DNA of 64,000 nt, taken from assembly GCA_009823505.1 (NCBI GenBank), contig VZQC01004541.1:1632590-1696589 (forward strand), given 5' to 3'. The stretch's first letter is position 1. Every line of letters starts with the position of its first letter. This stretch comes from Rhizomys pruinosus (taxonomy: Eukaryota > Chordata > Mammalia > Rodentia > Spalacidae). Shown here in pieces: positions 23,488 to 35,500 of the stretch. The notes under the pieces are model-generated. The model was not told where the DNA came from, ran no database searches, and was given only the letters and a program-made list of their open reading frames with translations. The position numbers and the translations under genes were made by a program.

Positions 23488-23632
23488 TTTTCCTTTTTGA
23501 GACAGTTTCCCTGAAGCCCCTGCTAGCCTGGAACTCACTATGTAGACCAGGCTGGCCTTGAATTCACAGAGATATACCAACCTCTGCCTCCCAAGTGCTA
23601 GGATTAAAGACATGTACTACCATGCCCAGCCC
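23488..23632 (-). repeat. B1 SINE, minus strand
   Basis: Reverse B1 with moderate divergence. CCAAGACTTTTGA after it echoes CTAAGACTTTTGA before it, a likely target duplication. Confidence 0.88.
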
Positions 23633-23824
23633 AAGACTTTTGATTTTTAAAACAGTGATAACACCAACCATATGAGATTGTTAAGAATTAGAAACATGTG
23701 AGGGTTAGGAGATATCTTCATTCTGCAGAAGGGAAAGCTTTACTTCAGAGGAAATAGTAGTAGTGGACATTGGATTGAAATCCTGTCAGCTTGGCAAGTA
23801 AAGTGTCTTTCTTTCTTCTTTTTT

Positions 23825-23972
23825 TTTGGTCTTTTTGAGACAGAGTCTCCTTTAGTCCCAGCTGGCCTGGAGCTTGCTAGGTTGACCAGGCTGGCCTTGA
23901 TCTCACAGAGATCTGCCTACCTCTGCCTCTCGAGTGCTGGGATTAAAGACATGCATCACCATGCCCTGCTAA
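23825..23972 (-). repeat. B1 SINE, minus strand
   Basis: Reverse B1 from TTTTTGAGACAGAGTCTCC to the head ATGCATCACCATGCCC. Confidence 0.88.
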
Positions 23973-24069
23973 TGACCTTTGTATATTAACAAAATGAAAG
24001 AAAGTCATCAATCAAGGCACTTTCAAAATACTTTGGTGGGAACATCAGGTAGGCAGGTTACCACACTGG

Positions 24070-24130
24070 GGAAATCTCTGCGAGCTCCAGGCCAGCTGGG
24101 ACTAAAGGGAGACCCTGTTTCAAAAGGACC
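24070..24130 (+). repeat. B1 fragment
   Basis: Only the 3' part (CTCCAGGCCAGCTGGGACTA ... AGACCCTGTTTCAAAAGGACC) remains. Confidence 0.6.
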
Positions 24131-24309
24131 TGAGATTCTTGAGAGAGTGTTCCTCATGGTAGTTTCCTTGTTTATTTTTTTCATCACAGATTTATTACAA
24201 GCAGATATTGTACCATGGACATTTCTTTGTTAATGGAAACATTTAGTAGTTGAAACCCATGTTTTCAAAGTTTTAAAGTAATTTTGATTCCTATTATACT
24301 TTATTTTTA

Positions 24310-24430
24310 TTTTTTGAGACAAGTTCTCATAGGCTGTAACTCCCTTTGTAGACAAGGCTGGCTTCAGAGATATGCCTGCCTCTGCCTCCAGAGATCTGGG
24401 ATTAAAGGCAGGTATGCCACCATGCCTACC
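24310..24430 (-). repeat. B1 SINE, minus, diverged
   Basis: Reverse B1 with several deletions. Confidence 0.75.
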
Positions 24431-24529
24431 TCACCCCTCCCTTTTGAGACAGGGATTCAGATAGCCCTGATAGCCTCAATCTCACTATGTAGCTGAAGAT
24501 GACCATGGACTTCTGATATTTTTTTAAGA

Positions 24530-24635
24530 TTTGTTATTATTTATTTTTTTATGTGTATGAGTGTACTGTCTGCATGTAGGTTGATGCACCCATGTTGTGC
24601 AATTCCACGGAAGTCAGAAGAGGGCGTCGGACTCC
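24530..24635 (-). repeat. B2 3' fragment
   Basis: Tail half of a reverse B2 up to the GGAAGTCAGAAGAGGGCGTC segment; the head is missing. Confidence 0.75.
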
Positions 24636-24911
24636 ACCTCCCATATTTCTAAGATGGGACATTTAGAGTTGGCCAGGAAGCATAATCCTACATGGGTCTC
24701 TTGTGGTTTAGATGTGAAATGTTTTTCACAGGATCACATGTTTGAAAATACCCTCTTAGTCTGGGTCATGATCCCGTATTTGGAAAAAAAAATGAAAGGT
24801 TTTAGAACACACAGTGACCAAAAATTAATTCACAATCAAACACATAGGGACTCTTGAGGCCCTTCTGGCGGTGCTCACCTATAGTGCGCCACGTAGCTTG
24901 ACTGTCAGCCT

Positions 24912-24978
24912 GTTTATTTTATTTTTATTTTATTTTATTTTATTTTATTTTATTTTATTTTATTTTATTTTATTTTTT
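24912..24978. repeat. (TTTTA)n microsatellite
   Basis: About twelve TTTTA units leading into the tail of the next B1. Confidence 0.92.
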
Positions 24979-24984
24979 GGTCTT

Positions 24985-25262
24985 TTGTTCTTTGTTTTTT
25001 GGTCTTTTTGAGACAGGCTCTCCCTGCAGCCCCAGCTGGCCTGGAGCTCTCTATGTAGACCAGGCTGGCCTTGAACTCACAGAGATCCACCTTCCTCTGC
25101 TGGGATTAAAGAAATTATTTGGTCGTTTGGAGACAGGGTCTCCCTATAGTCCCAGCTCTTCTGGAGCTCGCCGTGTAGATCAGGCTGGCCTTGAAGTCAC
25201 AGAGATCTGCCTGCCTCTGTCTCCTGGGTGCTGGGATTAAGGGTGTTTGCCACCATCCCTGG
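24985..25262 (-). repeat. Two B1 SINEs in tandem, minus strand
   Basis: Reverse B1 copies at about 24990-25108 (head lost) and 25120-25262 (complete). Confidence 0.88.
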
Positions 25263-25264
25263 CT

Positions 25265-25476
25265 ATTAATTTTTATTTTATGTGTATGAATGTCTTGCCT
25301 GCACGTATGTAAGCACACCAAAGGTGCAATGTCTGCAGATGCCAGAAGAGGGCATTAGATCCCCAAAATTAGAGTTATGGTTGGTTATTAGCCTCCATGT
25401 GAATGCTGGGAATCAAACCCAAGTCCTTTGCAAAACCAGCCAGTACTCTTAACTACTGAGCTGTCTCTCTAGCCCT
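25265..25476 (-). repeat. B2 SINE, minus strand
   Basis: Reverse B2, diverged, ending in GAGCTGTCTCTCTAGCCC. Confidence 0.85.
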
Positions 25477-25719
25477 GAAGGCCTAATTCTCAACATATAA
25501 CATACACTGCACGTGCTCTCACATCACTCAACATCACTGACTAGCTGTCTGAAATACCTTGGTTCAGATTGAAGATTTATTGTATACTACATATTGTAGT
25601 GTTTTTACTCTGTATCCAAACTTTTTTGCTGTCCTGAAAAAAGTTTAAATTATGAAAATGGTATTTTCCTACTGTAGTTCATAAACTTGTAGGTACTGTC
25701 AGTACTTACATAGAAGTAT

Positions 25720-25882
25720 TGGTAGGGTTATGGTTAGGGTTTATGGTTAAGGTTTTGTTTTAGAGTCAGGGTTAGGGTTGTTCTGGTTAGTGTTAGGAAT
25801 AGTTCTAGGGGGCTAAAGTTTAGAGTTGCAGGTTAAACTTAGAACAGTGGTCTAGGTTTGGGGTTAGGGTTAATGTGGTAGT
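25720..25882. repeat. Degenerate telomere-like (TTAGGG) tract
   Basis: Repeated GGTTAGGGTT, GGTTATGGTTAGGG, CAGGGTTAGGG and GGGGTTAGGGTTAATG segments with decay in between. It abuts an LTR on its right. Confidence 0.6.
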
Positions 25883-26232
25883 AAATCTTGATTGTCAACT
25901 TGATTAGAGTTAGAATCATCAAATTTCCAGGAATGTCTAGGAGGAGTTTTTTGGATTAGGTTAACTGAGGCGGGAGACCCACTCTGAATGTGGGTGGTGC
26001 TGTTCAATGAGCTGAAGTCTGAGGCTGAATTCAAGGAGAAAGCAGTGCAGCAGCGTTCATGTCTATATTTCCTCATTGTGAACGGAACGTGACCAGCTGC
26101 CTCAGGCTCCTGCCACTTTGCCTTTCCCTTCATGATGGACTTCAGCCTGAAATATAAGCCAGAATTAACCTTCCCTCCAATTGCTTCTTGTCAGGTTGGT
26201 CAGAGCAGTACCAAAATACAGTACAGAAAAAA
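25873..26232 (+). mobile_element. Solo LTR, MaLR/ERVL type
   Basis: It starts near TGTGGTAGTAAATCTTGATTGTCAACTTGA and ends in GGTCAGAGCAGTACCAAAATACAG. The layout is LTR-like and no partner LTR is nearby. Confidence 0.55.
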
Positions 26233-26239
26233 AAATAGA

Positions 26240-26808
26240 GTGGTGGCTGTGATGACCCTGTGTGATAAGGCCTCTGGAGGTGGTTTGGAGAAGGAATCTG
26301 AAACCTTAGAGGAGAAGAATCCCTAGAATGTTATAAGTTGATCTTTGTGACTACTGTAGCCTGAGCTTGCAGGACTAGAATGCTGCAGGAAATTCTGACA
26401 GTGGAGTTCTGGCTGAAGAGGCCTTAGAGGGGACGAAGGACTGTCTTAGAAGCTGGGATTAAATCACTGCATTTATGTTCCGTCAAAGAATCTCACAGAA
26501 TTCTGATGTTCTAAGGATTGACTGAGGGTAAATTCAAATTAATTAATGGATGAATTTGATGGAGGAAATGTCATGACAGGACAGAATTCAGGCTATTGAA
26601 TGGCTACTGCTGGCTGCCTGTATTCAGAGAAAGAATGGAGAGGAGAGAAAGGCAGGTGGGCAAGAGACAACTGGAGTAGAAAGATATGAAGAGGAGCTTT
26701 TTCAAGGAAAGGAATGTGAATCCCCACAGTCTTATCAGTTCAGATCTGTTCAGAACAGCAGAGCAGCATTGTTGATTTGGGAGCGTGGTGTGGCCAGCTG
26801 CCTCATCT
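26240..26808. other. Unannotated stretch
   Basis: No clear gene. Parts may be old LTR internal sequence, since the next block ends as an LTR. Confidence 0.35.
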
Positions 26809-26809
26809 G

Positions 26810-27011
26810 CCACCCACCATGCCCTGCACTGCCGTGACAGACCTCCCCTCCAACTGTAAGCCACCCACCATGCCCTGCACTGCTGTGACGGACCTCCTCC
26901 AACTGTAAGCCACCCACCATGCCCTGCACTGCCGTGACAGACCTCCCCTCCAACTGTAAGCCACCCACCATGCCCTGCGCTACCGTGACAGACCTCCCCT
27001 CCAACTGTAAG
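26810..27011. repeat. 51-bp tandem repeat, four units
   Basis: Units at 26810-26860, 26861-26909, 26910-26960 and 26961-27011, each holding CACCATGCCCTGC and ending CTCCAACTGTAAG. The last is followed by CCAAATAACTCTTC, the usual end of a rodent LTR. Confidence 0.9.
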
Positions 27012-27044
27012 CCAAATAACTCTTCTGGTTTTTTGTTTGTTTGT

Positions 27045-27395
27045 TTGTTTGTTTTTTGAGACAGGGCCCCCCAGCTGTCCTGGAAGTCTGCATATGGACC
27101 AGGCTGGCCTTGAACTTACAGAGATCCGTCTTACTCTGCCTTCTGAGTGCTGGTATGAAAGGCGTACACCACTGCACCCAGCTACCTTTTTTTTTTTTGT
27201 TTTTTTTTTTTGGTATTTTTGAGACAGGGTCTCCCTTTAGTCCCAGCTGGCCTGGAGCTCGCTCTGTAGACAAGGCTGGCATTGAACTCACAGAGATCCA
27301 CCTGCCTCTGCCTCCCAAGTGCTGGGATTACAGGCATGCGCCACCATGCCCAAGTGCTAGGATTAAAGGCGTGCGCCACCATGCCCGGCTAAAAT
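27045..27395 (-). repeat. Two B1 SINEs, minus strand, second with duplicated head
   Basis: Reverse B1 at 27050-27185 and at 27210-27350. The second is followed by a repeat of its own head region (27350-27390: AAGTGCTAGGATTAAAGGCG). Confidence 0.88.
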
Positions 27396-27612
27396 ATCTT
27401 ATTTATTTTTATTTTCCGTATGTGAGTGTATTGCTTCTATGTGGATACGTGCACCCATGTTGTGCAGTGGCCTCAGACGTCTGAAGAGGATGTCGGATCC
27501 CCTGGAACCCGAGTTACCGACAATTAGCTGCCATGTGGGTGCGGGGAACCCAGGTCCTCTGCAAGAGCAGTCAGTGCTCGCTCTTAACTGCTAAACCATC
27601 TCTCTAGCCCTT
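27395..27612 (-). repeat. B2 SINE, minus strand
   Basis: Reverse B2 with a small deletion near its box-B region. Confidence 0.85.
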
Positions 27613-27817
27613 GTATCTTCATATTTTTAACGTCAACAGAAACAGTACGCCAAATGGTTGGGCCAATTAGTAATCTTTTTTTCCTAGTAGAAATTAGTTT
27701 GAGTTCTTAGAGTTTGGACTTAAATATGGAAGTACTCCCAAATGAAATCCCTTTCTGAAGATTTAAAATATACCAATGCTACTCTGAAAATGACTTGTGA
27801 AAATTATGCTGCAAAAT

Positions 27818-27850
<33 letters not shown>
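27818..27850. repeat. (GT)n microsatellite
   Basis: About fifteen GT units. Confidence 0.92.
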
Positions 27851-27851
<1 letters not shown>

Positions 27852-28348
27852 GTATGCATGTGGGCACATGCATATGTTTAGTGTGCTTGCCAAGAGTGTG
27901 CATGTGTGGGCCAGACATCAATGTGGGGAATCTTCTATTACATTTCTCCAATGAACCTGCGGCTTACTGTTCTTGCTAGACTTTTTGGCTCAAGAACACA
28001 CCTGTACTGCCCCTGTACCTCGAGCACTGGGGATAGACACCTGCCACCACTTCCAGCCATTGAATGGCTACTGCAAATCTGAAATCAGGTCTGTGTGACT
28101 GCACAGCAAGTACTTTACTCATTGATCTGCCTCCCAGCCTGCACCTTCAGATGACTTTTTGTTTTCAAAAGCAGTGGACGGGCATTGCTTGCTAAGACCA
28201 CCGAAGCAGTAGGAATTGAAAGGTTATTCCTGAACAAACTGTCAACCCATGCAAAGGAAACAGCAAGACTGATCAGATCCAAAACTCACATCTCCAGAGA
28301 AAGTAGGAACTGTTGCTTCTTGTCCACCTGTGCCCTTTTCTAAACCTA

Positions 28349-29086
28349 NNNNNNNNNNNNNNNNNNNNNNNNNNNNNNNNNNNNNNNNNNNNNNNNNNNN
28401 NNNNNNNNNNNNNNNNNNNNNNNNNNNNNNNNNNNNNNNNNNNNNNNNNNNNNNNNNNNNNNNNNNNNNNNNNNNNNNNNNNNNNNNNNNNNNNNNNNNN
28501 NNNNNNNNNNNNNNNNNNNNNNNNNNNNNNNNNNNNNNNNNNNNNNNNNNNNNNNNNNNNNNNNNNNNNNNNNNNNNNNNNNNNNNNNNNNNNNNNNNNN
28601 NNNNNNNNNNNNNNNNNNNNNNNNNNNNNNNNNNNNNNNNNNNNNNNNNNNNNNNNNNNNNNNNNNNNNNNNNNNNNNNNNNNNNNNNNNNNNNNNNNNN
28701 NNNNNNNNNNNNNNNNNNNNNNNNNNNNNNNNNNNNNNNNNNNNNNNNNNNNNNNNNNNNNNNNNNNNNNNNNNNNNNNNNNNNNNNNNNNNNNNNNNNN
28801 NNNNNNNNNNNNNNNNNNNNNNNNNNNNNNNNNNNNNNNNNNNNNNNNNNNNNNNNNNNNNNNNNNNNNNNNNNNNNNNNNNNNNNNNNNNNNNNNNNNN
28901 NNNNNNNNNNNNNNNNNNNNNNNNNNNNNNNNNNNNNNNNNNNNNNNNNNNNNNNNNNNNNNNNNNNNNNNNNNNNNNNNNNNNNNNNNNNNNNNNNNNN
29001 NNNNNNNNNNNNNNNNNNNNNNNNNNNNNNNNNNNNNNNNNNNNNNNNNNNNNNNNNNNNNNNNNNNNNNNNNNNNNNNNNNNNNN
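28349..29086. other. Assembly gap (738 N)
   Basis: Undetermined bases. Open frames crossing it are meaningless. Confidence 0.99.
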
Positions 29087-29195
29087 GGGAGGCAGAGGCA
29101 GGTGGATCTTTGTGAGTTCAAGGCCAGACTGGTCTACAGAGTGAGTTCCAGGACAGCTGGGACTACAGGGAGACCCTGTCTCAAAAAGACCAAAA
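29087..29195 (+). repeat. B1 SINE emerging from the gap
   Basis: It begins at GGGAGGCAGAGGCAGGTGGA; the head lies in the gap. Confidence 0.88.
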
Positions 29196-29469
29196 AAATA
29201 AAAAATAAAAATAAAATAAAGATATTTTAAAAATACTAAGATACAAGTTAAAAGCTCTAAAAAACCCTATAGCAAACTTAAATCTCTCACTACCTTGTGA
29301 AACTTTAATGTTATTGATATGCAAAGATTTGGGTTAACCCTTTTTATCAAAATTATGCCAAATCAAAACAAAAGTCTCCAAAGATAGCATACATGTTTTA
29401 TACCAAGTGAGCCCATGTTTGTTGCTTGAATTGTTGTTCTTTTTTTTAAATTTTTTTTAAATTAAAAAT

Positions 29470-29711
29470 TTTTTTTTATTAATTTTATTTCTGTATGTGT
29501 CTGAATGTGCTGTCTGCATGCAAGTCTGTGCACCCGTGTCGTGCAATGCCGCGGAGGTCAGAAGAGGGTCTCGGATTCCCCTGGAACTGGAGTTCTCCTG
29601 GAATTGGAGCTTCAGACGGTTCTCGGCCGCCATGTGGGTGCTGGGGATCGAACCCGGGTCCTCTGTAAGAGCGGTCGGTGCTCTTAACTGCTAGGCCATC
29701 TCTCCAGCCCC
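29470..29711 (-). repeat. B2 SINE with 13-bp target duplication
   Basis: GAATTGTTGTTCT at 29428-29440 and 29712-29724 flanks the element and its T-rich tail. It landed in the tail of the B1 that follows. Confidence 0.88.
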
Positions 29712-29717
29712 GAATTG

Positions 29718-29850
29718 TTGTTCTTTTTGAGAAGAGGGTCTCCCCAGCTCCCCTGGAACTCACCATGCAGACCAGGATGGCTGTGAACTTTCAGAGATCC
29801 ACATCCACATGCTCGATTAAGGGTGTGCACCAGCATGCCCTGCTGTTGCT
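29718..29850 (-). repeat. Diverged B1 SINE
   Basis: Reverse B1 with deletions, 3' to the B2. Confidence 0.75.
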
Positions 29851-30044
29851 TGAATTGTAAAGATCTCCTATAGCACAGTTAGTCAGGATTTAAAAATTAA
29901 ATCAGTACTTTACTAATGAAAAGTAAATGGACAATTACTACAGTGGCTCCTATTGGAGGCCCATTTCTTAACAGTGTAAGATACATAAGATTTGGTTATG
30001 CTCACAAAACCTATGAATAATGGTTTCTTATAAGTTTGACCTTT

Positions 30045-30218
30045 AAAAAAGTTTTTTTTATTCCATGTGTGTTTGTGCACGCGTATGAGTGCATTTGCCA
30101 CACAATACACATGTGGAGGTCAGAGGACAACTTGCTGGAGTCTGTGCTCTCCACCACGTGGGTGTTCTCAGTGGAAAGCAGATCATAAGCCATGGTGAGC
30201 CGTCTTACCAATCCAGAT
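30045..30218 (-). repeat. B3-like SINE
   Basis: CATGTGGAGGTCAGAGGACA and a diverged head on the minus strand mark a B3-type element. Confidence 0.7.
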
Positions 30219-30219
30219 C

Positions 30220-30884
30220 TGACCTCTTTCTATCCCTGACCATAAAAATATTTGGTACATGGGAAAAGGAAAGCCTGGTGAAAAAATAAAGTACAATATT
30301 AACTGGTTTGTCCTAAAACATGACTGCATTTCCCTCCTCCAACTAAAACCTAGAGAAATGCCAAAGTAATAGGACAAGTCAACAATGACAAGAAGCCTGT
30401 GATGTGCCAAACACCTTTATAGGACAGAGATCTGCTTAATACTTGTGTCAGGGATACTCATCACCTCCAGGTGTAGGTAAGGCTATTGGAGAGGTACCCT
30501 ACTGGGTATACTGAAGTGTGGGAGAAGCAACGAGCAAAGAGGACCTGATGTACCCTCGCTTTTCACAGGGCCAAGGGTGGGGTTTGCCTCCTGTAAGGAG
30601 AGAAAATTAGAGGGGGGCAGTCGGAGGGTCATTGTGCTAGTCATCTGTAACTGATGGCGTCCTGCGTTTAGGAGATCTGGGAGGTGGTGGGCTTCAGTCC
30701 CCTTGGAAACATTATTGGAACTTGGAATACAACCAAATCAACTCTCAGCCTTGTCCATAGCATTCTGAAGAGCCGGTGCTGGGGGAACTGCAGGGAAGGG
30801 AGGCTTGGGATGGGGGCGGGAACACATTGGAACCCCGGATTGACTGTGCCCGATGTCTGTCTGCCTGTGTGCCACACACTTCCG
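30220..30884. other. Unannotated, possibly unique DNA
   Basis: No SINE or LTR recognised. It leads into a CpG-richer block. Confidence 0.4.
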
Positions 30885-31075
30885 GAGGAGGCCCCAGCCC
30901 GAGGAGGCGTGGCTCGGGGCGTTCTGCTGCTGCAGGGACTGCGGAGCTCCAGAGAGGATGAAAGCAACTCCGGGGGGCCGGGCCAGGTCCCCTGGACCCT
31001 TTGGGGGCGGGCGGAGCAAGGATGAGTGCTCACCCGGTACCTTCACGTCCCTTCCTTTCCGCTTTCCTACCCCGG
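30885..31075. promoter_or_regulatory. Second CpG-enriched block, possible promoter
   Basis: Contains CTTCCGG (ETS-type), GGGGCGTTCTG, GCGGAGC, GGGGGCGGGCGG and CACGTCC in a CpG-poor neighbourhood. There is no TATA box and no convincing first exon. It could be a promoter, an enhancer or a remnant. Confidence 0.4.
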
Positions 31076-31264
31076 GGAGGACGAGTAGATCGCTCCTTGT
31101 TCACCCCACTTTGTATACAGGCAGATTTGCTCTCCACCCCTGTGTGCTCCGTGGCTCCGTGGCCTCAGCGGTCCTGAGCCAAGAAGAGTCCTGTCAAGGG
31201 CCCAGGGAAGAGAAGGCAGGTAGTGTTGTCTCCATCTCGCTGTGATTGCTTTGTGACAAGTAGG

Positions 31265-31660
31265 GTATGGAGAAAGGCGACCGTGTTCCCGGCTGTCTGG
31301 AGTATGTGTCTAATAGATGGGCAGGCAGAAAGCTTTCCCAGTCCTTGTGGAGTATCCTCCTGTGGCAGGGAAGAAAGGGGCTACTGTGTTCCCATCACTC
31401 TGGAGTGTCTTGGATATTCAGACCCAGTAGAAAGTGATGTCCTCAACTTTCTTTCACAGGCCCAGGAGGAGGATGGTGAAGTGATGATTCCCTGTGCTCT
31501 GGGCATTGTCCTCAAGTGCCAGCCCCACTAGAATAAGGGTGACCATGTCCTGAGCATGCCTAATAGAGAAGGATGACAGGGTCCCCCAGCCCTTTGTAGT
31601 GGGTCCGTTCAGGCCTACTAGAAAGGGAAGTGTGATCATGTCCCGTGGGAATCCTGTGGT
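31265..31660. repeat. Degenerate tandem repeat, roughly 70-130 bp period
   Basis: Recurring AGAAAGG..GACC/TACTGTGTTCCC and CCTAMTAGA segments suggest a decayed minisatellite. The period is irregular. Confidence 0.35.
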
Positions 31661-32540
31661 TTCTGAACATAAAGTGACGTTGATCTTGGCGCTCTAGCTT
31701 CTTCCTGGAGCAGGCCATGGAAAGTGAACAGCAGCCAGTTCCTAGGCTTCTACAGAGCGTCCTGAGAGCAGTCCTAGGTCACTGAATGGCGATCCTGACT
31801 GCAGACCTCCATGTTCACCTCACCAGTCCTGTAAACTTGGATTTCTCTGAGAGCCAGGGTTTGGCTTCAAGGTTGGATGCTATTTGGGGTGGATTTGCAA
31901 AACTTAGTGTCTTGTTTGTGATAGAGAACAAATGACCTATCCTCCAGAAAGATGAGTTCAAAGTTATCCTCAGCTGCATAGAAGTTCCAGGCCAGCCTGG
32001 GCTACATGAGATACTAAAAAAAAATTATTTTACAGTATTATTTTTCTAGTGAAGATTAAAATAAGTTATAATAGGATGGACTAGAGATTCCCATGTTTTA
32101 GCAGATTTTTTCTCTTTTTTAAAATTTTATTTATTATTTCTGTATGTGTATGAATGTACTCTTTCTTTTGAACAATATATGATTTAACACACGTGACTCA
32201 ATGAAATTTGGGGACTGTTTTACAAAATTTGTTTTATAAGAATATTTCTTTCATTTTATGGCTGGAATCCTGCATTCATTGAGGTTATTTTAGGGGCAGA
32301 GTGAACACAGTGATTCTCTTTTGTAGACCCAGCTGGCATTGAACTTGGATAGCTCCACCTGCCTCTGCCTCTCAAGTGACAAACTTGGATAGCTCCAACT
32401 GCCTCTGCCTCTCAAGTGACGACAGGCCTGGACAGCCTTTACACACTATTTGTGTCCTTTAAAATATTTCAGGAGTCTGTTAGGATTACTCTTTTTTTTG
32501 TCAGCTCAATTTTTGTGAATTTCAACAGAAGCATTCTCAT
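31660..32540. other. Mostly unannotated
   Basis: It holds B1 fragments near 31985-32020 and 32320-32430, the latter with a short tandem copy of ACTTGGATAGCTCCAMCTGC. The rest is anonymous. Confidence 0.45.
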
Positions 32541-32543
32541 CTG

Positions 32544-35500
32544 GGAGCTATGTGCAGATACCCACGCTCTACGGGAGTTTACCCAGTGAACTATGTGCAG
32601 ATAACCACACTCCAGGGGTGTTTACCCAGTGAACTATGTGCAGATACCCACACTCCAGGGGTGTGTACCTCAGTGAACTATGAGCAGATACCCACACTCT
32701 ACGGGTGTTTACCCCAGTGAACTATGTGCAGATACCCACACTCCAGGGGTGTGCACCTCAGTGAACTATGTGCAGATATCCACACTCCAGGGGTGTTTAC
32801 CCGAGTGAATTATGTGCAGATACCCACACTCCAAGGGTGTTTACCTCAGTGAACTATTTGCAGATATCCACACTCCAGGGGTGTGTACCTCAGTGAACTG
32901 TGTGCAGATACCCACACTCCAGGGGTGTTTACCTCAGTGAACTGTGTGCAGATACCCACACTCCAGGGATGTTTACCCCAGTGAACTATGTGCAGATACC
33001 CACACTGCAGGGGGCTTTACCTCATTGAACTGTGTGCAGATACCCACACTCCAGGGGTGTTTACGCCAGTGAACTATGTGCAGATACCCACACTCCAGGG
33101 GTGTTTACCTCAGTGAACTGTGTGCAGATACCCACACTCCAGGGGTGTTTACCCCAGTGAACTATGTGCAGATACCCACACTCCAGTTGTGTTTACCTCA
33201 GTGAACTGTGTGCAGATACCCACACTCCAGGGGTGCTTACCCCAGTGAACTATGTGCAGATACCCACACTCCAGGGTGTTTACCTCAGTGAAGTATTTGC
33301 TGATACCCACACTCCAGGGGTATGTACCTCAGTGAACTATGTGCAGATACCCACACTCCAGGGATGTTTACCCTAGTGAACTATGTGCAGATATCCACCC
33401 TCCAGGGGTGTTTACCTCAGTGAACTGTGTGCAGATACCCACACTCCAGGGGTGCTTACCCCAGTGAACTATGTGCAGATACCCACACTCCAGGGATGTT
33501 TACCCCAGTGAACTATGTGCAGATATCCACACTCCAGGGGTGTTTACCTCAGTGAACTATGTGCAGATATCCACACTGCAGGGGGCTTTACCTCAGTGAA
33601 CTGTGTGCAGATACCCACACTCCAGGGGTGTTTATGTCAGTGAACTATGTGCAGATACCCAGACTCCAGGGTGTTTACCTCAGTGAACTATGTGCAGATA
33701 TCCACCCTCCAGGGGTGTTTACGTCAGTGAAGTATGTACAGATACCCACATTCCAGGGTGTTTACCTCAGTGAACTATGTACCGATACCCACACGCCTGG
33801 GTTGTTTACCTCAGTGAAGTATTTACAGATACCCACACTCCAGGGTGTTTACCTCAGGGAACTGTGTGCAGATACCCGCACTCCAGGGGTGTTTACCTCA
33901 GTGAACTGTGTACAGATATCCACACTCCAGGGGTGTTTACCTCAGTGAACTGTGTGCAGATACCCACACTCCAGGGGTGTTCACCGCAGTGAACTATGTG
34001 CAGATACCCACAGTCCAGGGGTGTTTACCTCAGTGAACTTGTGCAGATACCCACACTCCAGGGGTGTTCACACCAGTGAGCTATGTGCAGATACCCACAC
34101 TCCAGTGGTGTTTACCTCAGTGAACTGTGTGCAGATACCCACACTCCAGGGGTGTTTACCCCAGTGAACTATGTGTAGATACCCACACTCCAGGGGTTTT
34201 TACCTCAGTGAACGATGTGCAGATACCCACACTCCAGGCGTGTTTATCTCAGTGAACTATGTGCAGATACCCACACTCCAGGTTTGTTTACCTCAGTGAA
34301 TTATGTGCAGATACCCACACTGCATGGTGTCTACCTCAGTGAACCATGTGCAGATACCCACTCTCCAGGGGTGTTTACCCCAGCAAACTATGTGCAGATT
34401 TCCACACTCCAGGGGTGTTTACCTCATTGAACTATGTACGGATACCCACACTCCAGGGGTGTTTACGTCAGTGAAGTATGTACAGATACTCACACTCCAG
34501 GGGTGTTTACCCCAGTGAGCTATGTGCAGATATCCACACTCCAGGGGTGTTTACCTCAGTGAACTATGTGCAGATACCCACACTCCAGGGGTGTTTACCT
34601 CAGTGACCTTTGTACAGATACCCACAATCCAGGGTGTTTACCTCAGTGAACTGTGTGCAGATACCCACACTCTAGGGGTGTTCACCGCAGTGAACTATGT
34701 GCAAATATCCACAGTCCTGGGGTATTTACCTCAGTGAACTGTGTGCAGATACCCACACTCCAGGGGTGTTCACCCCAGTGAGCTATGTGCAGATACCCAC
34801 ACTCCAGTGGTGTTTACCCCATTGAACTACGTGCAGATACCCACAGTCCAGGGGTTTTTACTTCTGTGAACTATGTGCAGATACCCACACTCCAGGGGTG
34901 TTTACCCCAGTGAACTATGTGCAGATACCCACACTCCAGGGGTGTTTACCTCAGTGAACTATGTGCAGATACCCACACTCCAGGGGTGTTTACCTCAGTG
35001 ACCTTTGTACAGATACCCACAATCCAGGGTGTTTACCTCAGTGAACTGTGTGCAGATACCCACACTCTAGGGGTGTTCACCGCAGTGAACTATGTGCAGA
35101 TACCCACAGTCCTGGGGTATTTACCTCAGTGAACTGTGTGCAGATACCCACACTCCAGGGGTGTTCACCCCAGTGAGCTATGTGCAGATACCCACACTCC
35201 AGTGGTGTTTACCCCATTGAACTACGTGCAGATACCCACAGTCCAGGGGTTTTTACTTCTGTGAACTATGTGCAGATACCCACACTCCAGGGGTGTTTAC
35301 CTCAGTGAACTATGTGCAGATACCCACACTCCAGGGTTGTTTACCTCAGTGAACTATGTGCAAATGCCCACACTGCAGGGTGTTTACCTCAGTGAACTAT
35401 GTGCAGATACCCACACTCCAGGGGTATTTACCTCAGTGAACTATGTGCAGATACCCACACTGCAGGGTGTTTACCTCAGTGAACTATGTGCACATACCCA

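Noticed and set aside
28313..29230. Long open frames across 28349-29086
   Set aside because: They run through N bases and have no meaning.
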